In this document: positions 8,182 to 14,814 of the stretch, one piece after another
How the letters are laid out: each line of letters begins with the position of its first letter
How positions within the stretch are numbered: position 1 is the stretch's first letter
Notes under the pieces: generated by a model
Databases searched by the model: none
The model's input: the letters and a program-made list of their open reading frames with translations, nothing else
What the model was told of the DNA's origin: nothing
Source: JACKOD01 sp041591635
GTDB lineage: Bacteria; Pseudomonadota; Gammaproteobacteria; Pseudomonadales; Oleiphilaceae
Direction: 5' to 3'
Length of the DNA: 14,960 nucleotides
Assembly: GCA_041591635.1 (NCBI GenBank)
Contig: JBFHRO010000066.1
Span: 1-14,960 of the forward strand
Position numbers and translations under genes: made by a program

Positions 8182-9599
8182 TGGCAAAGCGGTTGAATAA
8201 TGACTTTCAGTTTGTGGAAGTGGCACGTCAGGATCCGGACAAGCTTCCGGCCGACACCCGCAAACAAGCGTTTGGGGAAATCTACAAGCCGTTCAAAAAG
8301 GATCAGGTAGAAAGCCAGGCGCATCGCTGTCTTGCATGTGGCAATCCTTATTGCGAGTGGAAATGTCCGGTTCACAACTATATTCCCAACTGGCTTAAGC
8401 TGGTGTCTGAAGGCAATATCCTTGAGGCTGCAGACCTGTGCCATCAGACCAACTCCTTGCCCGAGGTGTGTGGACGTGTGTGCCCCCAGGACCGGTTGTG
8501 TGAGGGGGCCTGCACCCTTAATGACGGGTTTGGTGCCGTGACCATAGGGGCGACCGAGAAATACATTACCGACACCGCGTTTGCACTGGGTTGGCGCCCG
8601 GACATGTCGAAAGTGGTGTGGACCGACAAAAAAGTGGCTGTGATTGGTGCAGGTCCCGCCGGGCTGGCTTGTGCTGATATCCTGGTGCGCAATGGCGTCA
8701 AGCCGGTAGTCTTTGATTTGCACCCGGAAATTGGTGGCTTGCTGACCTTTGGTATTCCTGAGTTCAAGCTTGAAAAAAATGTGATGTCGCGTCGTCGCGA
8801 AGTTTTTGAGGCGATGGGTGTGGAATTCAGACTTAATACCGAGGTAGGCAAGGATATCCAGATTGATGAGCTGCTTCGTGATTACGATGCGGTTTTCATG
8901 GGTATGGGAACCTATACCTACATGAAAGGCGGCTTTCCGGGTGAAGACCTGCCCGGTGTTTATGATGCCTTGCCGTATCTGATTTCCAATGCCAATCGGC
9001 GCCTCGGGTTTCAGAAAGACGGCGATGCCTTTATCGACATGAAAGGCAAGCGGGTGGTTGTTCTGGGTGGTGGCGATACCGCCATGGACTGTAACCGCAC
9101 TTCCATACGCCAGCAGGCGGTAAGTGTGGTGTGTGCCTATCGTCGCGATGAGGAGAACATGCCCGGATCTCGCCGCGAGGTCGCCAATGCCAAAGAAGAA
9201 GGGGTGCAGTTCCTGTTTAACCGTCAGCCGCTAGCCATTGTGGGTAATGGCAAGGTTGAGGGGATCAAGGTAGTGCAAACCCGCATGGGTGCACCGGATG
9301 CCAACGGCAGACGCAGTGCAGAGGTGATTCCTGGCAGTGAAGAAATCCTGCCAGCGGATGCGGTGTTGATCGCGTTTGGATTTCGACCCAGTCCTGCCGG
9401 TTGGTTTAATGACCAGAAAATCGACATGGATGCGTCGGGCCGCGTGATTGCACCGGAGGCCAGCGTTTATCCGTTTCAGACCAGCAATCCCAAAATCTTT
9501 GCCGGGGGTGACATGGTTCGGGGCTCTGATCTCGTAGTAACCGCCATATGGGAAGGTCGCCAGGCCGCTGAGGGAATCCTGAATTACCTGAGTGTGTGA
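8181..9599 (+). CDS. gltD: Glutamate synthase (NADPH) small subunit
   Basis: A 472-residue FAD- and NADPH-binding subunit that passes electrons from NADPH through FAD and [4Fe-4S] clusters to the FMN of GltB. Cluster cysteines sit in RCLACGNPYCEWKC (Cys50, 53, 58, 62) and VCGRVCPQDRLCEGAC (Cys97, 101, 107, 111). The FAD dinucleotide fold has VIGAGPAG at 154-161, and the NADPH fold has VVVLGGGDTAMDC beginning near residue 292. The C-terminal FAD contact is the IFAGGDMVRG stretch. ATG 8181 is chosen: GTGAGG at 8167-8172 is 8 bases upstream and the length fits the family. An in-frame TTG at 8175 would only add two residues. The gene is 60 bases after gltB and the pair is followed by a terminator. 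Confidence 0.97.
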   Translation: MAKRLNNDFQFVEVARQDPDKLPADTRKQAFGEIYKPFKKDQVESQAHRCLACGNPYCEWKCPVHNYIPNWLKLVSEGNILEAADLCHQTNSLPEVCGRVCPQDRLCEGACTLNDGFGAVTIGATEKYITDTAFALGWRPDMSKVVWTDKKVAVIGAGPAGLACADILVRNGVKPVVFDLHPEIGGLLTFGIPEFKLEKNVMSRRREVFEAMGVEFRLNTEVGKDIQIDELLRDYDAVFMGMGTYTYMKGGFPGEDLPGVYDALPYLISNANRRLGFQKDGDAFIDMKGKRVVVLGGGDTAMDCNRTSIRQQAVSVVCAYRRDEENMPGSRREVANAKEEGVQFLFNRQPLAIVGNGKVEGIKVVQTRMGAPDANGRRSAEVIPGSEEILPADAVLIAFGFRPSPAGWFNDQKIDMDASGRVIAPEASVYPFQTSNPKIFAGGDMVRGSDLVVTAIWEGRQAAEGILNYLSV

Positions 9600-9632
9600 T
9601 TCAGTCAGTTTTTGCCAGGGCTAAGGGGCAGT

Positions 9633-9660
9633 AAAACACGGCTTGTGCCGTGTTTTTTTT
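9633..9660 (+). terminator. Rho-independent terminator after gltBD
   Basis: ACACGGC (9636-9642) and GCCGTGT (9647-9653) form a perfect stem around a TTGT loop, followed by a T run to 9660. The A bases at 9633-9635 can pair with the first T bases to lengthen it. It lies 33 bases after the gltD stop and separates gltBD from hemE. Confidence 0.92.
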
Positions 9661-9725
9661 GACCAGACGCGCGACTGTCGGGCGTTTCTTGAGTTGATGT
9701 TAAGCAGATCATTCAGCCGGGAGTC

Positions 9726-9734
9726 TGGCATAAT
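9726..9734 (+). promoter_or_regulatory. Candidate extended -10 promoter for hemE-radA
   Basis: TGGCATAAT reads as an extended -10: TG, one base, then CATAAT (5 of 6 to consensus). No good -35 is seen 16-18 bases upstream, which extended -10 promoters can tolerate. A start near 9741 would give a leader of about 90 bases before hemE. It sits after the gltBD terminator, so hemE needs a promoter in this gap. Confidence 0.45.
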
Positions 9735-9832
9735 GCGGTGACTATATGTGACCTTTTGAATCGTACCTTCGTTGCTGCCGGTGACGGATGTCAATGTCAG
9801 AAAGCCAACTTAATGACAGAGAGAGTGAATTG

Positions 9833-10900
9833 ATGTCTGAGTTAAAGAATGACCGATTTCTCAGGGCGTTGTTGCGCCAGCCCGTCGATGTGACCCCCGT
9901 GTGGATGATGCGTCAGGCAGGCAGGTATCTGCCCGAGTACCGGGCGACCCGGCAAAAGGCGGGTGACTTCATGGATCTCTGCAAAAACGCCGACCTGGCC
10001 TGCGAAGTCACACTGCAACCGCTCGAGCGCTACCCACTGGATGCGGCCATTCTGTTTTCCGATATTCTGACCATTCCCGATGCGATGGGATTGGGGTTAT
10101 TCTTCGAAAGCGGCGAAGGGCCCAGATTTCAGAAAATTGTCAGAACGGCTGCCGATGTTGATGCCTTGCCAGTGGTTGATACAAAGCGTGATCTGGATTA
10201 CGTCCTTAATGCGGTTACCACAATTCGGCGGGAGCTTGGGGGGCGCGTGCCCTTGATTGGCTTCTCCGGCAGTCCCTGGACGCTCGCCACCTATATGGTT
10301 GAAGGCGGATCGTCCAAGGACTTCCGTCATGTCAAGGCCATGGTGTATGAGCAGCCGCAAGTGATGCATGCCTTGCTGGAGAAATTGGCTCTGTCGGTTA
10401 CCGATTACCTCAATGCCCAGATTCTTGCAGGTGCCCAGGCTGTGCAGATATTTGATACCTGGGGCGGTAATCTCAGTCATTCCGCTTACAAGGAATTTTC
10501 CCTGGCTTACATGAAGAAGATCGTCGACGGGCTGATTCGTGAGCACGAGGGGCGTAAGGTGCCGGTTATTCTTTTTACGAAAGGCGGCGGCCTGTGGTTG
10601 AAGCCCATGGCGGATACCGGTTGCGATGCACTGGGACTCGACTGGACCATGGAGATAGGCACTGCTCGCGCCCAGGTGGGCGACCGGGTTGCCTTGCAGG
10701 GCAACATGGATCCCTGTGTGCTTTATGCCTCCCCTGCGACCATACGTGCGGAAGTCGAGGCCATTTTGGCCTCCTATGGCCCCGGCGCTGGCCATGTGTT
10801 CAATTTGGGCCATGGTATACATCAGTTCGTTGATCCTGATCGCGTGACCGGGTTTATTGACGCTGTGCATGAACTCAGCGCCAAATACCACCAAGGCTAG
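9833..10900 (+). CDS. hemE: Uroporphyrinogen decarboxylase
   Basis: A 355-residue cytoplasmic, cofactor-free enzyme that removes four carboxyl groups from uroporphyrinogen III to give coproporphyrinogen III in haem synthesis. The signature PVWMMRQAGRYLPEYR (22-37) holds the substrate-binding Arg27 and Arg31. FSDIL (Asp77) carries the catalytic aspartate, GFSGSPWTLATYMVEGG (143-159) includes Tyr154, and NLGHGI holds His327. ATG 9833 was chosen because homologues begin within a few residues of KNDRFLRALL, and GAGAG at 9821-9825 lies 7 bases upstream. In-frame ATGs at 9788 and 9794 would add 13-15 residues but have poor ribosome-binding sites. radA follows by 32 bases, so the two may share a transcript. 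Confidence 0.97.
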   Translation: MSELKNDRFLRALLRQPVDVTPVWMMRQAGRYLPEYRATRQKAGDFMDLCKNADLACEVTLQPLERYPLDAAILFSDILTIPDAMGLGLFFESGEGPRFQKIVRTAADVDALPVVDTKRDLDYVLNAVTTIRRELGGRVPLIGFSGSPWTLATYMVEGGSSKDFRHVKAMVYEQPQVMHALLEKLALSVTDYLNAQILAGAQAVQIFDTWGGNLSHSAYKEFSLAYMKKIVDGLIREHEGRKVPVILFTKGGGLWLKPMADTGCDALGLDWTMEIGTARAQVGDRVALQGNMDPCVLYASPATIRAEVEAILASYGPGAGHVFNLGHGIHQFVDPDRVTGFIDAVHELSAKYHQG

Positions 10901-10932
10901 CGGGATGGACGCCCCGGAAGCTATGTTGGCGG

Positions 10933-12339
10933 GTGCCTGACAAAAGTAGCAAACAGGATTGCGGGAGAAAGCAGGACTTGGGCAAAACGCGTAGTGCCTT
11001 TGTATGTAACGACTGCGGTGCGGACTATTCGAAGTGGAATGGCCAGTGCAGTGCCTGCGGGGCGTGGAACAGCATTGCCGAAGTTCGCCTGGGCAAGTCG
11101 GCAGCGGTCAAACCCTCGCGCCGCGATGGCTATGCCGGTCATCTGTCGGCACTTCAGTCTCTGGATTCGATCGATTTGCAGGCGCAGCCGCGTTTCTCGT
11201 CCGGGATTGGCGAGTTTGATCGGGTCCTCGGTGGTGGTCTGGTGCCCGGATCTGCGATTCTCATTGGCGGAAGCCCCGGGGCCGGTAAAAGCACCTTGCT
11301 GCTGCAAGCCCTGTGTCGTCTTGCTGCCGATGTGCCGGCACTCTATGTCACAGGTGAGGAGTCACTGCAGCAAGTGGCGCTGCGTGCCCACCGCCTGAGT
11401 TTGAAGACCAATAATCTGCAAATGCTGTCGGAAACCCATGTTGAGTCACTGCTCGAGGTTGTCGCCCAGGTGCAACCAAAGGTGATGGTGATTGACAGCA
11501 TTCAGGTGATGCACACCGAAGATATTGAATCGGCACCGGGCAGCGTATCCCAGGTTCGGGAGTGCGCTGCATTGCTCACGCGCTTCGCCAAGACGACGGG
11601 TACCGTGTTGTTTCTCGTCGGGCATGTTACCAAGGATGGCGCTATCGCAGGTCCTAAAGTGCTTGAGCACATGATTGACTGCTCCTTGCTTTTGGAAGGG
11701 GCAGACGACAGCCGTTTTCGAACCTTGCGCGGAATAAAGAATCGCTTTGGCGCCGTCAATGAGTTGGGTGTTTTTGCCATGATGGAAAACGGGCTGCGCG
11801 AGGTGACCAATCCCAGTGCAATTTTTCTCAATCGCGGTGCCGTGGAGATGCCCGGCAGCGTTGTCACTGTCTTGTGGGAAGGCACACGGCCTTTGCTGGT
11901 TGAGTTGCAGGCACTGGTTAGCGATACGCAATCGAATTACCCGCGTCGAGTAACGGTTGGCCTTGATAGTAACCGGGTGGCCATGCTGCTGGCGGTGTTG
12001 CATCGCCACGGCGGAGTGCATACCGGGGATCAGGATGTTTTTGCCAATGTTGTTGGTGGCGTGCGTGTATCCGAGACCAGTGCGGATCTGGCTCTGCTGG
12101 TGGCGATATTGTCCAGCTTCAGAGATACGCCGTTGGCTTCCGATACGGTGGTTTTTGGCGAAATCGGTCTTTCGGGCGAGATTCGCCCCGTACCCAGTGG
12201 CCAGGAGCGGGTGTATGAGGCATCAAAACACGGCTTTCGCAAAGCCATAGTGCCCAAGGCCAATATGCCCAAAAAAGTGCCGCCCGGGCTTGAGGTGATT
12301 CCCGTCGAGCGCCTGGCGGATGTGCTCGAGTTGGTTTAG
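10933..12339 (+). CDS. radA: DNA repair protein RadA
   Basis: About 468 residues. RadA is a RecA-like, ring-forming ATPase that drives branch migration of recombination intermediates in the cytoplasm. The N-terminal zinc finger is CNDC...CSAC (Cys25, 28, 39, 42). Walker A GGSPGAGKST is at 112-121, Walker B is VMVIDSIQV, and the RadA-specific KNRFG motif is at 269-273. The C-terminal Lon-like domain (about 290-460) includes VGGVRVSETSADLALL. The start is uncertain. GTG 10933 gives 468 residues with GGAAG 12 bases upstream; an in-frame TTG at 10978 gives 453 residues with GGGAG (10963-10967) 10 bases upstream. Both keep the zinc finger, and the family is usually about 455-460. It converges on the PilZ gene with a 12-base gap. 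Confidence 0.96.
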   Translation: MPDKSSKQDCGRKQDLGKTRSAFVCNDCGADYSKWNGQCSACGAWNSIAEVRLGKSAAVKPSRRDGYAGHLSALQSLDSIDLQAQPRFSSGIGEFDRVLGGGLVPGSAILIGGSPGAGKSTLLLQALCRLAADVPALYVTGEESLQQVALRAHRLSLKTNNLQMLSETHVESLLEVVAQVQPKVMVIDSIQVMHTEDIESAPGSVSQVRECAALLTRFAKTTGTVLFLVGHVTKDGAIAGPKVLEHMIDCSLLLEGADDSRFRTLRGIKNRFGAVNELGVFAMMENGLREVTNPSAIFLNRGAVEMPGSVVTVLWEGTRPLLVELQALVSDTQSNYPRRVTVGLDSNRVAMLLAVLHRHGGVHTGDQDVFANVVGGVRVSETSADLALLVAILSSFRDTPLASDTVVFGEIGLSGEIRPVPSGQERVYEASKHGFRKAIVPKANMPKKVPPGLEVIPVERLADVLELV

Positions 12340-12351
12340 GGATGCCCGGTA

Positions 12352-12738
12352 TCAGAATGAACTGGAGTCGTGACTTAATGCAGCAAGCTCACGATTGAGC
12401 AGATTGGCATTGCCCAGATTCAGTTCGACCAGCCGGCGCAAGTGGGTAATGCTGTCGATATCGATATAATCGCAATGAAAGCCCAGCACCTCGGCTTTTT
12501 CATGGGCGAGCCTGAGCGACATAATGATGGCATCGCCTTCGTCGGTCAGTTTGATGGTTGCTTCATAAGCATCGTCCGCTGTGCCGCAAAACCCCTCGGG
12601 GCGACGCATCAAAAGCCCCTTAAGGGAAATATCGAGCACTTCAGTCTCCCACCGCATGTCACCGCAATGGAGCGTACAGCCGGCATCAAAGCTGATGCGA
12701 CTGAACTGTCTTCTTTCATCCGGGCCTGCCACACGCAC
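12352..12738 (-). CDS. PilZ-domain cyclic di-GMP-binding protein (MapZ/PA4608-like)
   Basis: A single-domain protein of 128 residues from GTG 12738. Both halves of the cyclic di-GMP site are visible: RQFSR, matching RxxxR near residues 10-14, and DISLKG, matching D/NxSxxG at 36-41. The C-terminal HLRRLVELNLGN recalls Pseudomonas PA4608 (MapZ), which by my recollection is 125 residues, has the same helix, lies beside radA, and binds the chemotaxis methyltransferase CheR when loaded with cyclic di-GMP. That function here is inferred. The frame stays open to GTG 12846, but those 36 extra residues run through a hairpin (12834-12859) and a -10-like TATAGT (minus strand, 12785-12790). Starting at 12738 puts DERR at residue 7, as in PA4608. 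No strong ribosome-binding site precedes 12738, so the start is moderate confidence. Confidence 0.85.
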   Translation of the reverse strand: MRVAGPDERRQFSRISFDAGCTLHCGDMRWETEVLDISLKGLLMRRPEGFCGTADDAYEATIKLTDEGDAIIMSLRLAHEKAEVLGFHCDYIDIDSITHLRRLVELNLGNANLLNRELAALSHDSSSF

Positions 12739-12833
12739 CTCACAGCATTCAGGATAGGTCAAAAGCAGATAGCAATATGAGCTAACTATAGCTTGCTTTG
12801 GGGGTTTTGCAGCATTTGGCCGGTAGCGACAGG

Positions 12834-12859
12834 GAAGGGCTGGCACCTGCCAGCCCTTC
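12834..12859 (-). terminator. Strong hairpin after ettA, without a U tract
   Basis: GAAGGGCTGGC (12834-12844) and GCCAGCCCTTC (12849-12859) form a perfect 11-bp GC-rich stem with a 4-base loop. It lies 14 bases past the ettA stop on the minus strand. No T run follows on either strand, so it is not a classic intrinsic terminator. It could stop transcription weakly, protect the ettA 3' end, or separate ettA from the PilZ gene. Confidence 0.5.
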
Positions 12860-12873
12860 GTGCAGGTGCGTCT

Positions 12874-14538
12874 TCAGGCGAGCTTTTTGTAGCGTACCCG
12901 GTGAGGCTGGGCCGCGGCGTCACCCAGGCGTTTTTTCCGGTCCGCCTCATATTCGGTGTAGTTGCCGCTGAAGAACACAACCTGTGAGTTGTCTTCGTAG
13001 GCCAGAATGTGGGTGGCAATCCGGTCGAGAAACCAGCGGTCGTGAGAGATCACAATCGCCGAGCCGGGAAACGCCAGCAGGGCCTCTTCAAGCGCACGGA
13101 GCGTTTCGACATCGAGATCGTTGGAGGGTTCGTCCAGCAGCAACAGGTTGGCGCCCTGCTTGAGTGTCATGGCAAGGTGCAGTCGGCCTCGCTCACCGCC
13201 GGACAATTCCTTAACCAGCTTTTGCTGGTCGGCCCCTTTGAAGTTGAAGCGGCCGATATAGCTGCGAGAAGGTACTTCGTAGGTGCCGATGCGAATCACG
13301 TCCTGGCCATCAGAAACCATTTCCCACACGGTTTTGTTGTCATCAAGGTGTTCGCGGCTTTGGTCAACACTGGCAACCACCACGGTTTCCCCCAAGACAA
13401 TTTCACCGCTGTCGGGTTTTTGCTGGCCGGTAATCATGCGAAACAGGGTTGACTTGCCCGCGCCGTTGCCACCAATCACACCGACGATGGCACCCGGCGG
13501 AACGGTAAAGGACAGATCGTCAATCAGTACCCGATCACCAAAACCCTTCGACACATTGTGAAACTCCAGTACCTTGTCACCCAGTCTCGGGCCGGCCGGA
13601 ATGTAGATTTCGTTGGTTTCGTTACGTTTCTGAAAGTCCTGGGACTGCATTTCTTCAAATCGTGCGAGACGGGCCTTGGATTTTGCCTGACGCGCCTTGG
13701 CGCCTTGGCGAACCCATTCCAGTTCTTGCTTCATGGCTTTTTCATGAGCAGATTGCTGTTTTGATTCCTGTGCCAATCTGGCCGACTTGGCTTCGAGCCA
13801 GCCCGAATAGTTGCCCTCGTAAGGAATGCCGTGGCCACGATCCAGTTCCAGTATCCAGCCGGCTACGTTGTCGAGGAAGTAACGATCGTGGGTAATGGCG
13901 ACCACGGTTCCGGGGAAGTCGTGCAAAAAGTGCTCAAGCCAGGCGACAGAATCGGCGTCAAGGTGGTTGGTGGGTTCATCCAGCAGCAGCATGTCAGGTG
14001 CCGACAAAAGCAGGCGGCAGAGCGCAACGCGGCGTTTTTCACCGCCAGAGAGGTGCTCGATGCGGGCATCCCAGGGCGGTAGGCGCAGGGCATCGGCGGC
14101 AACTTCGAGTTGACGCTCCAGGTTGTGCCCGTCGGCGGCCTGCAAAATCGCCTCAAGCTTGGCCTGTTCGGTGGCCAGTGCATCAAAGTCGGCATCGGGT
14201 TCGGCATAGGCGGCGTACACTTCGTCAAGGCGTTTTTGCGTAGCCTTGATTTGATCTACGGCCTGCTCGACGATCTCGCGTACGGTTTTGCTGTTGTCAA
14301 GCTGAGGTTCCTGGGGCAGGTAGCCGACCTTGATTCCCGGCATGGGGCGGGCTTCACCATCGATCTCGGTGTCGACGCCGGCCATGATTCGGAGCAAGGT
14401 GGATTTTCCGGACCCGTTGAGACCCAGAACACCAATTTTTGCGCCAGGGAAAAACGAAAGCGATATGTTTTTCAGGATTTCGCGTTTGGGTGGCACTATC
14501 TTGCTCACCCTGTTCATTGAATAAACGTATTGGGCCAT
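12874..14538 (-). CDS. ettA: Energy-dependent translational throttle protein EttA (ABC-F ATPase)
   Basis: A 554-residue soluble ABC-F protein with two ATPase domains. EttA binds the ribosomal E site and gates the step into elongation according to the ATP/ADP ratio. Domain 1 has Walker A GLNGSGKS (39-46), signature LSGGE (163-167) and DEPTNHLD with catalytic Glu188. The inserted arm is about 95-140. The interdomain linker is rich in Arg/Lys and ends near KRNETNEIYIPAGPRLGDKV. Domain 2 has GGNGAGKST, LSGGERGR and DEPSNDLD with Glu470; Ser472 replaces the usual Thr, a mild change. ATG 14538 (MAQYVYSMNRV) matches the family start and gives the family length of about 555. The frame continues upstream to 14778, but that part is intergenic repeats. 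GAGA at 14541-14544 (minus strand) is a modest ribosome-binding site. Confidence 0.97.
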   Translation of the reverse strand: MAQYVYSMNRVSKIVPPKREILKNISLSFFPGAKIGVLGLNGSGKSTLLRIMAGVDTEIDGEARPMPGIKVGYLPQEPQLDNSKTVREIVEQAVDQIKATQKRLDEVYAAYAEPDADFDALATEQAKLEAILQAADGHNLERQLEVAADALRLPPWDARIEHLSGGEKRRVALCRLLLSAPDMLLLDEPTNHLDADSVAWLEHFLHDFPGTVVAITHDRYFLDNVAGWILELDRGHGIPYEGNYSGWLEAKSARLAQESKQQSAHEKAMKQELEWVRQGAKARQAKSKARLARFEEMQSQDFQKRNETNEIYIPAGPRLGDKVLEFHNVSKGFGDRVLIDDLSFTVPPGAIVGVIGGNGAGKSTLFRMITGQQKPDSGEIVLGETVVVASVDQSREHLDDNKTVWEMVSDGQDVIRIGTYEVPSRSYIGRFNFKGADQQKLVKELSGGERGRLHLAMTLKQGANLLLLDEPSNDLDVETLRALEEALLAFPGSAIVISHDRWFLDRIATHILAYEDNSQVVFFSGNYTEYEADRKKRLGDAAAQPHRVRYKKLA

Positions 14539-14545
14539 AGGTCTC

Positions 14546-14581
14546 TTATACCTGTTGTTGTACCTGTTGTTATACCTGTTG
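14546..14581 (-). repeat. Three tandem 12-bp repeats in the ettA leader
   Basis: On the plus strand the units are TTATACCTGTTG (14546-14557), TTGTACCTGTTG (14558-14569) and TTATACCTGTTG (14570-14581); the middle one differs by one base. On the minus strand each unit reads CAACAGGTAYAA, carrying an AGG core and a TATAA-like core. The array ends 7 bases before the ettA start codon, so it lies in or beside its translation initiation region. It may be a slippage-prone tract or set the number of -10-like or ribosome-binding-like elements. Confidence 0.85.
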
Positions 14582-14628
14582 TGCAAAGGGGAGGCAGGGC
14601 GAAAAAGGTAGCCTATAACCCAATCGAA

Positions 14629-14638
14629 GGCAATTGCC
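14629..14638. promoter_or_regulatory. 10-bp palindrome in the ettA-glyA divergent region
   Basis: GGCAATTGCC is a perfect palindrome between the divergent ettA and glyA genes. It could be an operator half-site pair for a dimeric regulator. On the plus strand it also contributes TTGCCG (14634-14639), a possible -35 with GATAAA (14656-14661) 16 bases on. No known regulator consensus is recognised. Confidence 0.3.
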
Positions 14639-14664
14639 GGGCTGGCGGGCACAATGATAAAGAA

Positions 14665-14693
14665 TTCCGAAAATGATCCCAATAGTTTAAAAT
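14665..14693 (+). promoter_or_regulatory. Candidate sigma70 promoter for glyA
   Basis: TTCCGA (14665-14670, 3 of 6) and TAAAAT (14688-14693, 5 of 6) are separated by 17 bases. Transcription would start near 14700 and give a leader of about 115 bases. A rival pair, TTGCCG (14634) and GATAAA (14656), is equally plausible. The A/T-rich patch around 14650-14693 stands out in this GC-rich region. Confidence 0.35.
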
Positions 14694-14723
14694 CGCCGGT
14701 TTCTACGATGGATGCCGGTTTTT

Positions 14724-14764
14724 GGGTTTGGGCCGGCACCCTGACGCAACGCCGACCGGAACCC
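14724..14764 (+). other. Imperfect hairpin in the glyA leader
   Basis: Outer arms GGGTT (14724-14728) and AACCC (14760-14764) flank inner arms GGCCGGC (14731-14737) and GCCGACC (14751-14757), which pair except for one C-A mismatch. The loop is 13 bases. It ends about 40 bases before the glyA ribosome-binding site. There is no T run, so it is not an intrinsic terminator. It does not match a glycine or other riboswitch that I recognise. Confidence 0.35.
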
Positions 14765-14814
14765 GGCAGGCAGATCATTCATTCCGCCCCGCGGGCAAGT
14801 GATAGAGGCAATAC

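Noticed and set aside
7530..8723. Open frame of 397 codons on the minus strand across the gltB-gltD junction
   Set aside because: It is fully antisense to two genes with unmistakable catalytic motifs, spans their intergenic gap, and shows no recognisable domain. Long antisense frames are common opposite GC-rich genes.
10097..10894. Open frame of 265 codons on the minus strand inside hemE
   Set aside because: Antisense to a complete, well-conserved hemE and without recognisable features.
12590..12626. Short palindromes CCCCTCGGGG and CCCTTAAGGG inside the PilZ gene
   Set aside because: Short, without a T run, and explained by coding sequence around the DISLKG motif.
12739..12846. N-terminal extension of the PilZ gene by 36 codons from GTG 12846
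   Set aside because: It runs through a perfect hairpin and a possible -10 box and has no counterpart in PA4608-like proteins. It is not fully excluded, since GAAGGG lies upstream of that GTG.
14546..14581. Tandem repeats as a CRISPR array
   Set aside because: The units are 12 bp, directly adjacent with no spacers, and no cas gene is present.
14539..14778. N-terminal extension of ettA by 80 codons
   Set aside because: The family start MAQYVYSMNRV is at 14538, and the extension includes tandem repeats and promoter-like sequence with no conserved protein motif.
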